Source: Neolentinus lepideus HHB14362 ss-1 (Eukaryota > Basidiomycota > Agaricomycetes > Gloeophyllales > Gloeophyllaceae). Taken from it: a stretch of DNA of 64,000 nt. Below, piece after piece: positions 11,533-22,652 of the stretch. The notes below the pieces were generated by a model. The model had not been told where the DNA came from and did no database searches. It saw only the letters and a list, made by a program, of their open reading frames with translations. The stretch lies in contig KV425630.1 in the NCBI GenBank assembly GCA_001632425.1, positions 58,588-122,587 of the forward strand. Direction: 5' to 3'. Both the position numbers and the translations under genes were made by a program. Position 1 is the first letter of the stretch. Every line of letters begins with the position of its first letter.

Positions 11533-11828
11533 TGTGTGGAGCTTTGCTGAACGTTGGTTTTCACTCCACTATCCCCAGGTCAGCTTCTAGGCATCATCAC
11601 TGCACCGCTGGTGTATCTGACGTTGTACTTTAAGTTGGCCTGTGTTCCGTTACCACCCACATCCGCATCTATAATGTACCCTACATCCCCACTTAAACTG
11701 GCCGTGTCCTCATCGCAGCGCCCATATTGCCAACCATCTATCCTTATGTGGTACCAATGAAACAGTACATTATATCTCCAGACTCAACAGATACCACACT
11801 GTCAGGTACACATGCAAGTCTACGAGAC

Positions 11829-12362
11829 TCACACTCCCGCCCAAAAATCACTGTCCGCCTCAACCGTCATCCTCCTCTGCACAGCCAATCTCTCCTCCTC
11901 ACTCTTCCTCCTCTCCCTCCGCTCCTTCTTATACTCACGTATTTCCGCGCGAGCTTCCCTGATATTCTCCTTAACGCGCTGCACTTCAGCCACCATGTCT
12001 GCATCGATCTTATCAAGGAGCGTGAGGAGTGCGATGATATGTTTAGAGGTGGACCGTGGATATTCGGATACGGAAGAGCAGCCAGCAGACGAGGAGTCGT
12101 CTAGAGATGTTCGCGAGTTGGAGTGAGATGGGGCTGAAACTTGAGGAGTCCGAGGTAAAGACTTGTTCGTACTAACGTTGGCGATGAGAGGCCGGGTCTT
12201 GGAGGACGCGAAAGAGAGGTTGGGCAGCGGCGCCGAGAAAGTCTTGAGGAGTGCGGTGAGTGCCTCTGGGTCACATTCTTTCGCAAGTTCTTGGGTAAGC
12301 ACAGGCGACGTTGACAAAGACAAGCTCAGTGCGATCTGGGACGCCCGAGGGGTAGTGGCCAT
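11829..12362 (-). CDS. Small coiled-coil protein, function unknown
   Basis: A 177-residue intronless frame that I cannot assign to a named family. The first 60 residues contain a possible helical stretch (LTQELAKECDPEALTALLK). A Ser/Thr-rich low-complexity middle follows. Residues about 107-165 form a strongly charged predicted coiled coil (HIIALLTLLDKIDADMV, then REARAEIREYKKERRERR) ending near FWAGV. It is divergent from the complex I subunit gene, with 183 bp between starts, and convergent with the FAM210 gene. The codon pattern and the long run without stops favour a real gene. The helix-plus-coiled-coil layout recalls small biogenesis or kinetochore-type proteins, but no diagnostic motif is visible and no function is claimed. 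Confidence 0.6.
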   Translation of the reverse strand: MATTPRASQIALSLSLSTSPVLTQELAKECDPEALTALLKTFSAPLPNLSFASSKTRPLIANVSTNKSLPRTPQVSAPSHSNSRTSLDDSSSAGCSSVSEYPRSTSKHIIALLTLLDKIDADMVAEVQRVKENIREARAEIREYKKERRERRKSEEERLAVQRRMTVEADSDFWAGV

Positions 12363-12544
12363 TTTGAATCACGGACAGTAGAATGAGACACAGATAGTAA
12401 TGGAGTATAGCGAGAATAATATTATAAAGTAGACCGAGATTATAGAGCTCTAAGGTATTTGATTACGTTGGGCTATAGTGTTCTGTAGGTGGTAGTTGCA
12501 GCCCAAGCCTCGCCGGCGTTTCCCGAACGCACTCAACCACGACC

Positions 12545-13199
12545 ATGCAATCGCTTGCCCGGACGAGGGTAGCTACTCTCGCCCGCCCCTCCTCTCGATC
12601 TGCCATCTTAGCAGGGCGCAGATTCCTTGCCTCGGATGCCCACGATGAGCACCACGATGAGCACCACGACATTGCTCCGGCGCGCCCCGAAGGTACGTCT
12701 CCCTCCGAAAACCACCAACACATACCCTCATCCTTTTCCTTCTACAGGATTCACCTCTCCCGGGTGGGGCTACCTCATAGCGCTCTCCGCGGCCGTCGTA
12801 GCTTTTTACAAGTACGCCCCCGCGCCAGGCGACGAGGCGTACATTACGCGGTACATCAAGCATTACACGCACAACGCGGAAGAGTGGGAGCGCATAAACA
12901 TAAAGCACCTGTTCTTGTCCAAGGAGTCGCAGGAGAGTGCGCTGCTCGTCGCGGACGCGCGGCCGCCGGTGGTGCACCGGTATAGGTACCCTCAGTGAGT
13001 TCTTGAATTCTAGTTTTTGGGGGGGAGGGAGGGAGATGGGAGTTTCAAGTGTGCTATCGAGGAGGGGATTTTATTACTTTATCGCTGACTTTGGTGAATT
13101 AATTATAGGATGCTGGAGCGTGCGAGTCCGCATTTGCAGCGCGTGGGCCCCCAGGTGGACTTGAGCGGCGTGGTCGCGAAGACGGACAAGGATTACTAG
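12545..13199 (+). CDS. Probable mitochondrial complex I accessory subunit (17.8-kDa type)
   Basis: Three exons (12545-12692, 12748-12994, 13109-13199) join to a protein of about 161 residues. It has an Arg/Ser/Ala-rich N-terminus (MQSLARTRVATLARPSSR) fitting a mitochondrial presequence. A His/Asp/Glu stretch follows, in which DEHH is repeated by a 12-bp tandem duplication. A single transmembrane helix comes next (WGYLIALSAAVVAFYKYAP), then a hydrophilic C-terminal part facing one side of the membrane (ITRYIKHYTHNAEEWERI). The last exon adds LERASPHLQRVGPQVDLSGV before the stop at 13199. Layout and length resemble the fungal 17.8-kDa accessory subunit of NADH:ubiquinone oxidoreductase. That assignment rests on remembered similarity, not on a catalytic motif; it could be another small inner-membrane protein. 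Confidence 0.6.
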
Positions 13200-13922
13200 C
13201 GGCTAGACCGTTGCTGGAATGTATCCAGGAGGTTTCTCTTCTACAAAGGATACCAACACCTTCCACTCTGATTTGCCTGATGCCAGATGTGTGATTATGA
13301 TTACGTCTAGTGTTGCTCGTGGATCCGTGCGCTCGATGTTCCTTGCATATTTTTTCTTCTCTGAAACTTATTTCATGGCGCTCTTAGAATATGCAGACGT
13401 CATAACGTCGACGACTTCCTCAAAGAGGTTCTTCGCTGTGTTTTCATTGGTCACATCCGCGCCCCTCAGAGTACGGTGCTCACTAGACAGCACGAGTTGC
13501 GAATATGGGGCGCTGTCTCCTGCAATAAATTAATGAAGTAGATGCAGAACAGTCTCTTGCCTCAATCTAGAGGAAACGAGGAAACGTTCTCGGACCTAGG
13601 CCAGCTGATACCGCCCCTTTCGATATTAATGATCTCCAAGTGCTGCGCACTTCGTCCCCGCTGCATTCGTGCGAAACCACACATAATTAATGAAGGGTCC
13701 ACGGGCGTATTAATTCATGATATAAGCATAGACATAACATACAATTCCCTGCCCTGCCACTCGCGATGCATAAGCCCGGAGAAAACGTTTTACAGTTGGG
13801 AACATGCAAGTAACAATCACACCCTTGCCAATACCCTTCTGTAAGAATAAATAGAGATCAACTTCTTCATTAGTGAAAGACTCCACTCCTGCTCGGGGTT
13901 GAGATACAGCCGCCATTACCGG
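13200..13922. other. Convergent intergenic region
   Basis: About 720 bp between the ends of two convergent genes. It is more AT-rich than the flanks and has scattered short TTAAT-containing stretches near 13527, 13685 and 13710. No gene, long repeat or RNA structure could be supported. Confidence 0.5.
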
Positions 13923-15624
13923 CTACCGCTTCACACCGGAGCTTTCGCCTAGAGCGGTTGAGGATGGTCCGCCGTTTGTCTTTGCTCTCAGATTGCAGAG
14001 GGGGCACAGTCTGGTGAATAGCTCCACCATTGGCCAGGTGATAGTTGCCTATGTGAGGCAATCGGTCAGCACAAAGTATTTCAATGGTCGCTTCCTAGGT
14101 ACTTACAATTCCTACCCGCCTTGCTTCAAACAGCATGGAGGACGACGAGCCATGGCTGCGGTGCGCATAAACAAGCACATCATATATCTGCGTCTGCACT
14201 GGCACGCGCTCAAATGCCAGCGTCCACTCCAGCGACGCCGTCTCTGCCGACTCCTTTCCCTTGTTCACTCTTGGATTCGGATGAGGCGGGTCCTCAGACG
14301 CGATCTTCCTGTCAACATGTGCCACATACTCAAGACGGAGTTTCTCCTCGTCTATCCGGTCGATCTGGAAGTACGGGTCCCGTGGGAGGAGCAGTAGATG
14401 GTGCTTCTCTGAGCCCGAGCGAATGTGGTGGATCTCGGTCCACATCAGCCGGCGCGGCGAGAGGGTCGAGACGTCGCCCTTTGAGATCGCTTTGGCAAGC
14501 TCAGCGTAGATGTCGGGCGGGAAGGCAGCGATCTCTTTGAGCTCGGCCGCGAGGTTGGTGAGATACAATGCCAGTGCCTCGTCGAAGTTCTGGCGCGAGG
14601 GCATTTCCATGGCATTGGCTGAGCGCAGGTGGCGCAGGACGATATCAGGAAGGGCAGCAAATTCTGAGTGCATCCACGGCTCAACGCGTGGTGGAACCAG
14701 CATACTTCGTTGATCCAAGAAGCAGGATGATAATGAGGAAGACGAGTGGTCGGGTAGGGCTGTCTTGGGCGCGAGAGGAGGAAGATTGGACTTGGTCATC
14801 CATGGCTGTACACTCCGTTCCAGCTTCCGTAAATTAGCCGCCTGTGCAATGCGCTGACGACCTGCTGCGGTCGGTTTCTGATCGTCTCGTGTATGTAGTA
14901 ATGGCGAGCGATCACTGGATCCAGGTAAATCTTTAGCAGACGATGCAGATTTTTCCGTTCCAGGTTCTACATCCATCGACTCGTCCAAGGGTGGCACATC
15001 GGAAACCAAGAATGACGCGGATTTTGTTGTGTACGGAGACGCGTCAATTGGCTTCTGCTCACTAGTGGGATGCTCTTCTGGAATCTTGTGCCTCTTCTTT
15101 GGCGTGTAGTTGCATTCCGCGTCTTCGTCATTGGCGCAGTGATTGCATACCGGAAGATTCCGGTCACACTGCGGAACAAAGGAGTCAAGTAACAGTATGT
15201 GATTGAAACACCAAGGTAGACTCACTTTCAGATTTTTGATACGACATCTATCACATCTAGGGATCCCTCGGTGGGCGGGTGTGGGCAAGGGCGTATACTT
15301 GCAGTCTTTTCCATTCGACCAGACGCAATGATTGCAAGCAGGGAGAACTCTGTCACACTGTTGAAAAGGATAATTTACCATCGAAAAGATGTAAAGATAT
15401 GACATATTCACACTTGCCTTCAAATTATTCAGACGACAGTGGTCACAACGAGGCTTGCCTCGACGACCTTTCCATTGAGATTGACGAGCCATGTATACCT
15501 TTGGATTAGGAATGCGGATTGTGAGCCCGCCATCATCGCTGGGAGCTCCCACCGAATCAGTCTCATCGGGTGATTCCGCCATAGGCGTATATTCCAGTGA
15601 CTGTGTGTCGGACAATTTGGACAT
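13923..15624 (-). CDS. Putative regulator with two tandem Zn2Cys6 domains
   Basis: The N-terminal part carries two fungal-type binuclear zinc clusters in tandem. After removal of introns 15417-15358 and 15225-15169 they read CDHCRLNNLKCDRVLPACNH... and CDRCRIKNLKCDRNLPVCNH.... Both have the same spacing, C-x2-C-x6-C-x6-C-x2-C-x7-C. Zn2Cys6 domains normally bind DNA in fungal transcription factors. Each cluster is interrupted by an intron at the same codon, after the Lys before the third Cys; the first intron uses a GC donor. The middle is low-complexity Ser/Pro/Glu. The C-terminal third (about VLRHLRSANAMEMPSRQNFD onward) is a helical-looking region unlike the usual fungal regulator middle domain. 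A third intron (14106-14049) leads to a last exon with CPLCNLRAK and a stop at 13923. A CAG lies directly before the ATG at 15624, so an upstream exon is possible. Confidence 0.78.
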
Positions 15625-16655
15625 CTGTAAATGAGGACGTCGGTGTGTTTGACTTGGTCAATGTTTTCTATGCACGTATCAGATGAATTGAAATAAGGTT
15701 ATTCACTAACATTTGCCTTGAGAAGAGAGTCGATACGTGAGATAAGCGGACGTTCCTAAATGACGAGTCGGGTGAAAAAACGCTGCTCGCTGTGTAAAAT
15801 TGTGAGAACTTTGATAGATGACCGCAGTATCGTGCTATGTAGTGGATGGCAGATAGCAAGGACAGTGCAGGTGAGGAACTAGCGTGTCGAGGCTGTCCCT
15901 GAGGGAGCACGCCGCACTCACAGCTCGAACTTACTGACCATTGTGACGTGACGATCGTGACTTCCATTTCGGGGAGAAGAAACAGCGGACACAACTCTCG
16001 GTTGGAAAAACTGCTTTCGCCCACATGATCCTTTAGTTTCCATAGTGTATGGCTCTTGCTGTCTTACAACACACCTAGTATTACACTACCTGCTCTACTG
16101 ATAGATCATAACGGAGAAAAAGCTGGCCAGCGGAGTCTTACAGCTGGCAGCTTGGCAACGTTGCGGGAACCTTTGACTAAGCATCGATGAACGGGGATGC
16201 GGCGGATCGTCAGCTTGCGGAAGTGCGATGATAATATAGACCAGAATGACACTGATTCCGATGCTGTGATGAGGCTATCGAACAGGAGATGCAACCATTG
16301 GTTGTCGTTCTTATTCGCGTTCTTGAGAAGCGCGTCTAGGCCGAGGGCTTCGGCCCGCGCATCGATTACTAAGCGAACCACTGGTTCGGCAACGTGGAAC
16401 AGGACTGGTGGGTAAACGTCGTTGTTCGTTATGTGGAAGTGCAGATGCATGTAGTACTTAGAGTGCGATCGAGAACCAGCCTAGCACCGGAGGTCACGGA
16501 TGATGAACAGATCTTGGATATGTCGAAACGCCACCAAGTGCAGATCTGTTAGAAACTGACAATTATGGTGTTATGCTGAAATGCTGAAACGACAATGCAA
16601 CAATGTTATTACTACATGTGGTGGTGATCCAGGAATCCAAGCTCTATGGCTCGAG
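15625..16655. other. Intergenic region with one weak open frame
   Basis: About 1 kb upstream of the tandem zinc-cluster gene and downstream of DBF4. It should contain the zinc-cluster promoter. The only sizeable frame (16450-16106, minus) is listed separately with low confidence. Nothing else is recognised. Confidence 0.4.
16106..16450 (-). CDS. Dubious small ORF, 114 codons
   Basis: An intronless frame beginning MHLHFHITNNDVYPPVLFHV. Its middle (ARAEALGLDALLKNANKN) looks protein-like. Just downstream an alternative frame contains a hydrophobic stretch (GISVILVYIIIALP), so a spliced small membrane protein is conceivable. No family is recognised and no clear splice signals connect the two frames. 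It may be spurious. Confidence 0.2.
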   Translation of the reverse strand: MHLHFHITNNDVYPPVLFHVAEPVVRLVIDARAEALGLDALLKNANKNDNQWLHLLFDSLITASESVSFWSILSSHFRKLTIRRIPVHRCLVKGSRNVAKLPAVRLRWPAFSPL

Positions 16656-18682
16656 TCAAATGTCAAAGTCCTCGTCTTCATACGAATGCATACTGCCGGG
16701 CTCTTCCTCCTCATCGGAAGCATCCAAGTCAACCATGACCTCATCCTGAGATGATAGCCCTGTCATCAGAGCGTCTTCATCATACCTGGCGTGCTGTTGC
16801 TGTTCGCGCAGAACTTTCATTTCTTCCACCTCCCGGAGAGTGCGCCGACGAACGCGGGACAGAACGCGGTCGAGCTGGTAGAAATTGTCATCATTCATGG
16901 CAAACTTCTGGTGTCTCCGCCCCTTAACGTGCTGCATATGGAGGTCGCAGTCAGGTTAAAGCATAATGGAAACACCACCGGGACTTACCTCTTTAAAGTC
17001 TTCGAACTTGACTCGGCAACTTTCGCAGTACCCGGGCTTAGATGCCTCGTCGCGTTTGGGCAATCTCAGCGTGCTCGTGCTCCGACTCTTTTTCAATTGG
17101 CCGCGACGTTCAGGGATGCTGATAGGAGGTCCCATGTCACCGACCTTCGAGCTCTTATCGGCAACATTACCGACGGTGGCTTTACGAGACGTTGTTACTT
17201 GCTGTTCCAGCCGGTCACGGAGGGCGGCAGATAACTGCAAGGTCTGCAGGGGACCACTGGCCATGCTGGTTGTGCCCATCGTTGAAGTGACGTTGACGCT
17301 GTTGCCAGAGGCAGCGATGTACGCACCCGTAGATGCAAGGAAGCCCGACGCATTGACGGAGCCGGAATTATCACCCATCCAGTCCAACAATTCATCAAAA
17401 CCTAGGTCGGGCTGCGTAACTTGGCGGTGAAGGTTGTTCATAGAGACGGTCCGCCGAAGATCTCCCTGTCTGGGCTGAGCCTCCAATTGAGCCCTCCTGC
17501 GCTCCCGCCTAAGCTTGGCCCTGATGCACTCCCGCTCTTTGGCATCATCCTTCTCCGCCAGTTGAGCCTTCTCCCAGCGTCGCTGCTCCTTCTCGTTATA
17601 CTCCACAAATGGGCCGCGGGCGCGTGGATGGCAATAGAGTACGGGCCATGCTCCTCGCTCCATGCCCTCCTTGTTCTTGGAGATGGTATACTCCAGCGCA
17701 TGAATTGTGGCGAGTTCTTGCTTCAGGTCTTCGACTAACAAGAAATAGCTTTGTTTAGAGAAGTACTGATAGTTGTGTCGTTTCTGCGTCGGGTCTCGTT
17801 CGGTTGTGATACCACGCAGGCGCTCCGTTTGCAGAAGGCGCTGGAGATCACGACCACCATTCCTGCTTATTCTAGAGACAGGCTGAACTATCTGAAGGCG
17901 GGATGTAGTTGCAGTCGAGGGCGCGAGAGGTGCAAGGCATCGCTCCAATACACTCTGAAGCTTTATGGCATCCCATATCTTGATACCAAAGTCAACAGCT
18001 TTTAGCACGACTGCATCATACGAAGATACATTCTTCTCTCTGACCAATCGTTGAAATGAGTGTCTGTGCAAAGCAGAAGCGAATACTAGAATACTGACCT
18101 GCGAAACTTCACTGGGCTTCCTAACAAAGACTTGCTGGGGAACTGAGGATTGCTATTTTCTTTGTTGGTGCGGTCATTGATAACCGGAAACGGTTTCTTG
18201 GTAATCAAATGGGTAATGTCATTCGAGAAGAAATTCTCGACGCGCTGTAAGTTATCAAACGTTAAGCCCTCGCCATACGGTCACGCGACTACGGATCGTA
18301 CCCCGCCGAGCTGTTGGATCTTGGCGGATAGGCGCTCTTGAATAGCGGCCTCTTCGGGATCGAGAGTGTCGAGATCAAAGTAGAAAGACCACGATGGAAA
18401 TGCCTTCGTATATTTGATTTGGAAATCTCTTTTCTGCTTCTCCCTTTCCGTCCTCTTCTGCTCCTTCTCCTTCCGTTCGTCGTCGTTCGCGCCGAGAGGA
18501 GGTAGAGCCCTCGCCCGCTTGGTCGACTCCTTCGTTGCAGCCACGTCGTGCCCACCGTCGGGGGATCGAGCCCGTTTACCCAGTGGTAAGCTACTTTTCC
18601 CAGCATGCCTGAATGCGTCGCCGGCCGCTCCGTGCTGCCCAGGGAGGGTTCGAGAAATGAGAGGACGACGCACAGTAGCCAT
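16656..18682 (-). CDS. DBF4: DBF4/Dfp1/Him1-type regulatory subunit of Cdc7 kinase
   Basis: This is the activating subunit of the Dbf4-dependent kinase, which fires replication origins by phosphorylating MCM proteins in the nucleus. Exon 1 (18682-18302, 127 codons) is basic and ends with the start of a BRCT-like motif (FPSWSFYFDLDTLDPEEA). Splicing 18301-18245 continues it as RVENFFSNDITHLITKK, which is motif N. The large third exon carries the motif-M-like block (GAWPVLYCHPRARGPFVEY). At the end, YCESCRVKFEDFKE joins HVKGRRHQKFAMNDDNF across an intron, completing the C-x2-C...H-x5-H zinc finger (motif C) diagnostic of DBF4. An acidic tail ends at 16656. All three family motifs are present in order. 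It is divergent from the gamma-tubulin complex gene, and an ACGCGT box lies upstream. Confidence 0.92.
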
Positions 18683-18788
18683 TGGGTAGCTTCGACGAGG
18701 AATTGCGCCGCAAGAGCCGTTGACGAACGTGTCGAGGTAACAAACAAGAATAGTCGTGGGTAGAATCAAGAAGACATACCTGAACAGA

Positions 18789-18794
18789 ACGCGT
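18789..18794. promoter_or_regulatory. ACGCGT (MCB-like) box upstream of DBF4
   Basis: One perfect MluI cell-cycle box lies 107 bp upstream of the DBF4 ATG, in a CG-rich stretch of the 282-bp divergent promoter shared with the gamma-tubulin complex gene. MCB is the known target of the MBF G1/S factor in yeasts; its use here is inferred. Confidence 0.35.
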
Positions 18795-18964
18795 GCGACC
18801 ACGCGCTGTCCTCGCGCGGCGCTGGACGTGTCGAGATCACGTGCGAACGCGGTATATCTTCCCTTATATAAGCGACTGTCTTCCGTCTTCCTAAGGCGCG
18901 ACTGTGGCACAGTGCCACGGCCGGTCAATCATACGTCCGCAACATTATAGAAAGCACTCCTACT

Positions 18965-21900
18965 ATGATTTCCATTCCTGAAACATTTACGGAGAGCTTG
19001 ATCGATCTTCCTCCTCTAGGAGACGATGGGGACGAACGTTACAATCTTCAGCCACTGCGTCCTCAGTTCTTCATCGCTCCGCTATCCGATAAACCTCAGA
19101 ACCCTATCATGGATACTATTAAGCTATACTTACAAGACGATCCGCACCAAAGACATGTCAATCATGACATCACCACGCCTCTCCAGCACGGCCGGAACGT
19201 CGACATTTTGGGGCCTCTGGACGAGCTCACAACAATGTGGGACCAGGTCTATAAGGACAGAATTGGACGCAAATTGGTAAGCTACAAAGCCAAGGGACGA
19301 ATGAGATGCTCACAACCTGACATAGCCGAGTCTATTCTCTTGGGACATGCTCCGAACCTCTCATGTGCCGACTGCGAATTACACGCCTTTCGTATCGGAG
19401 GGAACAAGCGAAGACTTCGCTATCGTTCGTTACCAGTAAGATATCTACTCCTTGGCACATAAGAGCAAGCTGAGGAGACTCGAAAGCGTTCAACCTCAGC
19501 TCGTGAAAGACTTGAAGCCCGGAGTCACTTACGTTGACGAGAGTGAAATTCTGCGGTCGTTGAAAGTGACGGTTTTCGGCATGTCCTCGAAGTTATATAC
19601 ATGGAATGCAACTTCCGAGACATTTCAGCCGACTTCTCCACAAGGGAACCCCTCAGAGCTACTCATCTACGGCAAAGACGAAAAGACTAGCGCAAGGTCA
19701 GCGGTATTGTCTAGCATCTATTCTTCTGACTAAACCTTTGCTCTCAGTGTAGTGGAGAGATTCCTTACGATCGGTACTCTTCTGCGCCGCATAGACATTC
19801 TTATCGAGTCTCTGAAGTCAAAGTAAGCAGTGCATCGGCCTGCCCGGCCTAGCCAGTGCTCACAAGTACCAACAGGAACCGCTCGGATGGCTCAATTGTT
19901 CATGCGTTCACGCATTCACTTTCAGCACTGCTACAATATATCCGGAGCAAGCTTGCCGCTCTGCCATCCCAAAACACGGATATGGATTACGACCGGCAAC
20001 TCTTCATCGAGACATGGTCACGATACGCGGAAATAGAAGACATAGCGACCACAGTTGCTTTATTGTGTCGAAGAGTAAGCGTATGACTTCTGGTAGTGTT
20101 TATTCTACTGATGTCTTTTCAGGAGGCAACGGTGTCGCCACGGCGCTATCAACCCCTACCTACCTCGCCGGAAGAGCTACTTTCCCATGTTTACATGCAT
20201 CTAAAATCCTTGATGGAACGGTCTGCAGATAGAATAGTCAAGGCGGGGATTGCCTTCATCCTCACGATCATCTCCCAAAATTACTTCAAGTCTGTCTGCA
20301 GCACCGTGGGCCTGGGTAGAGTCGATGTCAGCGAACCTGTGTCGGATGCACTCCTTGATCATGCTGAAGACGAAGAACAGGAGGATGTGACGGATGACGA
20401 ACGAGATGAGAAAACTCGGGTTATCCAAGCTGCCACTTCCTTTCCTGTCTTCTTCTCTGCGGAGCTTGCGGGTGCGATTCCTCGCGCTCGCAAATCTTTA
20501 GAGCTTCTCAAAGCAACACAGCATGATCACCCACTCCTCCATAGTGCCGAACCGTCTTCGCAGGTCAGATGGTTTTGGAGGCACGACGAGATTATCTCTG
20601 CATGGGACCGAACTCAACATTCAATGACACAACCGGAGCCTCAGGCCACGGACATGCCGAAGGACCCTGCAGTCTCAAGCGTCAAGTACAAGGAGGAGCT
20701 ACAAGACTTCCAAGTATTCGACTTGCCTCCAGGAGAAGGCATCCAGCCCGAAACGCAACTACCTGTCACTTCCGAATCTTCCATCGGAGAATTCATGACT
20801 GCGTTTCCATCCGAGCTCCCATCTATCACACCTACCTTGGACCATCTCGCGGATGTCGTGCTCACACCTCTACTAGAACGCACACGCCTCCTTTCTGGGG
20901 CACTGCTCAAGATATTCACCTCGGACACATCGTACTTCAACTTCCACGACCACGTCTATCTTCTCCGATCATATCTGCTTCTCACATTACATTCGTTCCG
21001 CTCACGCTTGGAGACTGCCTGCTTTTCTGATGTGGAGGACCGCCACAACGAGAAGCAAGCGGCGAGGTCCCTAGTAGTGAAGCCCAGTATTCCATCTGAA
21101 GACGCGAACTGGGCTGTTGGGCTAGCTCCTGGACTTATGGAACGCCAAACATGGCCTCCTGGCGGGGCTGACCTCAGCTTCTACCTGAGGACAGTAATTG
21201 TGGACTCGTTGGAATCCCGTATCGACGAATCTGACGAGGTTTACACGAGTGCTCCGTCCGCGGAGTCTGGACGGGCTCGGATTTTCCAGGAAGCGGACTT
21301 CCGACTGGGGTTCGCTATACGCGACCTACCTGCAGGGACTGGGAGGGAGAGATGGCTTAATCCATTATGTGAGCACGCCCCGCTTTTCAGCTGCTCTCTG
21401 GGCCTGACTTCCGACACTAGCAATCGAGTAAGCACATATGAAAGCGACCTATAGGTGATTTTCTGAATCGGATGATAGGGCCCTCGATTTTCTGTACATG
21501 GAATACCGACCACCGCACCCTATGGATGTTCTGATAACTCCTGAAGTCATCTCGAAGTATCAACGGATGTTTGCTTTCCTTCTCCGGCTTATGCGAGGTA
21601 TGTTCTTGTGTTCATATCTAAATTATGTTTTGTCTTGACTGACATCAATATCGACACTTAGTGGAAAACGCAGTTCGTTCCCTATACCGAATGACCAGGC
21701 GTAAATCGGACCCGCTTTTTCCGACGTTGGCATCCTCGAACAAACTGTTACTCCATTTCCGATTCGTGGCACAGTCATTCGTGACCGTTCTTGCAACGTA
21801 TGTCTACGATACGGCCATCCGAGGCAACTTCGACGTCCTCCTTTCCCGACTCTCATCCGCCGCAACTCTAGACTCCGAATCTTTTCCGGATGTATTCGCT

Positions 21901-22346
21901 CTTGCTGAATACCATTCCAGTGTCATGGACGACGTTCTTAGCGCCTCCCTGCTGCGGTCAGGGCAGAAGGCTGCTGGTGATCTCTTGAGGGGATGCCTCG
22001 AATATGTTCTTGACGTGAGCAACCTGGCTGGTATGCTCAAGGAGAATCGGCGCGAAGAATACGAAGCGGCACCATTACTAGAGGACTTATATACCTCCTT
22101 TAACACAAGAATAGCCGCATTGGTGAGACCTTTGTACGATCGTCATTATGCTGCTGACAGGTGCCGCTTCCCCAGGTCACGGTGCTCAGAGGCGTCATCG
22201 AGAAAGAAGCTGCAGCATCAGACATCCCCATTGAATACATGGACATGCTCAGTGCCGACAAGCTCGCCGCCTTGCGTGGAGTAGGGAGCCTCCGCCACCT
22301 CCTCCACCAACTCGACAAAACACATCGCTCATTGCAATTGCAATGA
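18965..22346 (+). CDS. Gamma-tubulin complex component, Spc97/Spc98 family (GCP5/GCP6-like)
   Basis: This is a microtubule-nucleation protein of the gamma-tubulin ring complex at the spindle pole body. Exon 1 begins MISIPETFTESLIDLPPLGD. The first splice (after GRKL) gives LPSLFSWDMLRTSH, a segment typical of GCP N-terminal regions. Later exons carry GRIP1-like helices (VVERFLTIGTLLRRIDILIE, then FIETWSRYAEIEDIATTVAL). The C-terminal half has LDFLYMEYRPPHPMDVLITP, ISKYQRMFAFLLRLMR, and then LHFRFVAQSFVTVLATYVYD and LAEYHSSVMDDVLSASLLRS. These match the GRIP2 gamma-tubulin-binding region. About eight exons are needed. The long acidic insertion in the middle and its divergence from Spc97/Spc98 suggest the GCP5/GCP6 (Mod21/Alp16) branch, but the branch is not proven. 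The gene ends at 22346, convergent with CDC6. Confidence 0.83.
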
Positions 22347-22652
22347 GTTCAGACTCTATACGTCTTGTTTGTTATTCCGATGTTGTATTTGTTGTATATA
22401 ATGTTACATTTCTACCTTCACACGGATTGTTGTTGTACACAGAATAAGCTGGTAACCATAACCGAAGAGAAGGCATAACAAACACCATACCTGAAGATGA
22501 AAGAGTAAAACGAGAATGAACAGGCCATAGAACAGAAATGCAATGCATACGGGGATACAACATGGCATGTGGAATGGGAATAGCAGGTCATAGCGGGTAT
22601 CAATAGGAAATAAAATTGTGTAAAGAATTAAAATGCCTGGGAAAGTCTTCGT
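22347..22652. other. Convergent 3' intergenic region
   Basis: About 306 bp between the stops of the gamma-tubulin complex gene and CDC6. AT-rich; it presumably holds both terminators. No other feature is seen. Confidence 0.5.

Noticed and set aside
20096..20140. Alternative start of the gamma-tubulin complex gene at an internal ATG near 20096
   Set aside because: Upstream exons encode conserved GCP N-terminal segments that splice in frame to this exon, so the internal ATG is not the start.
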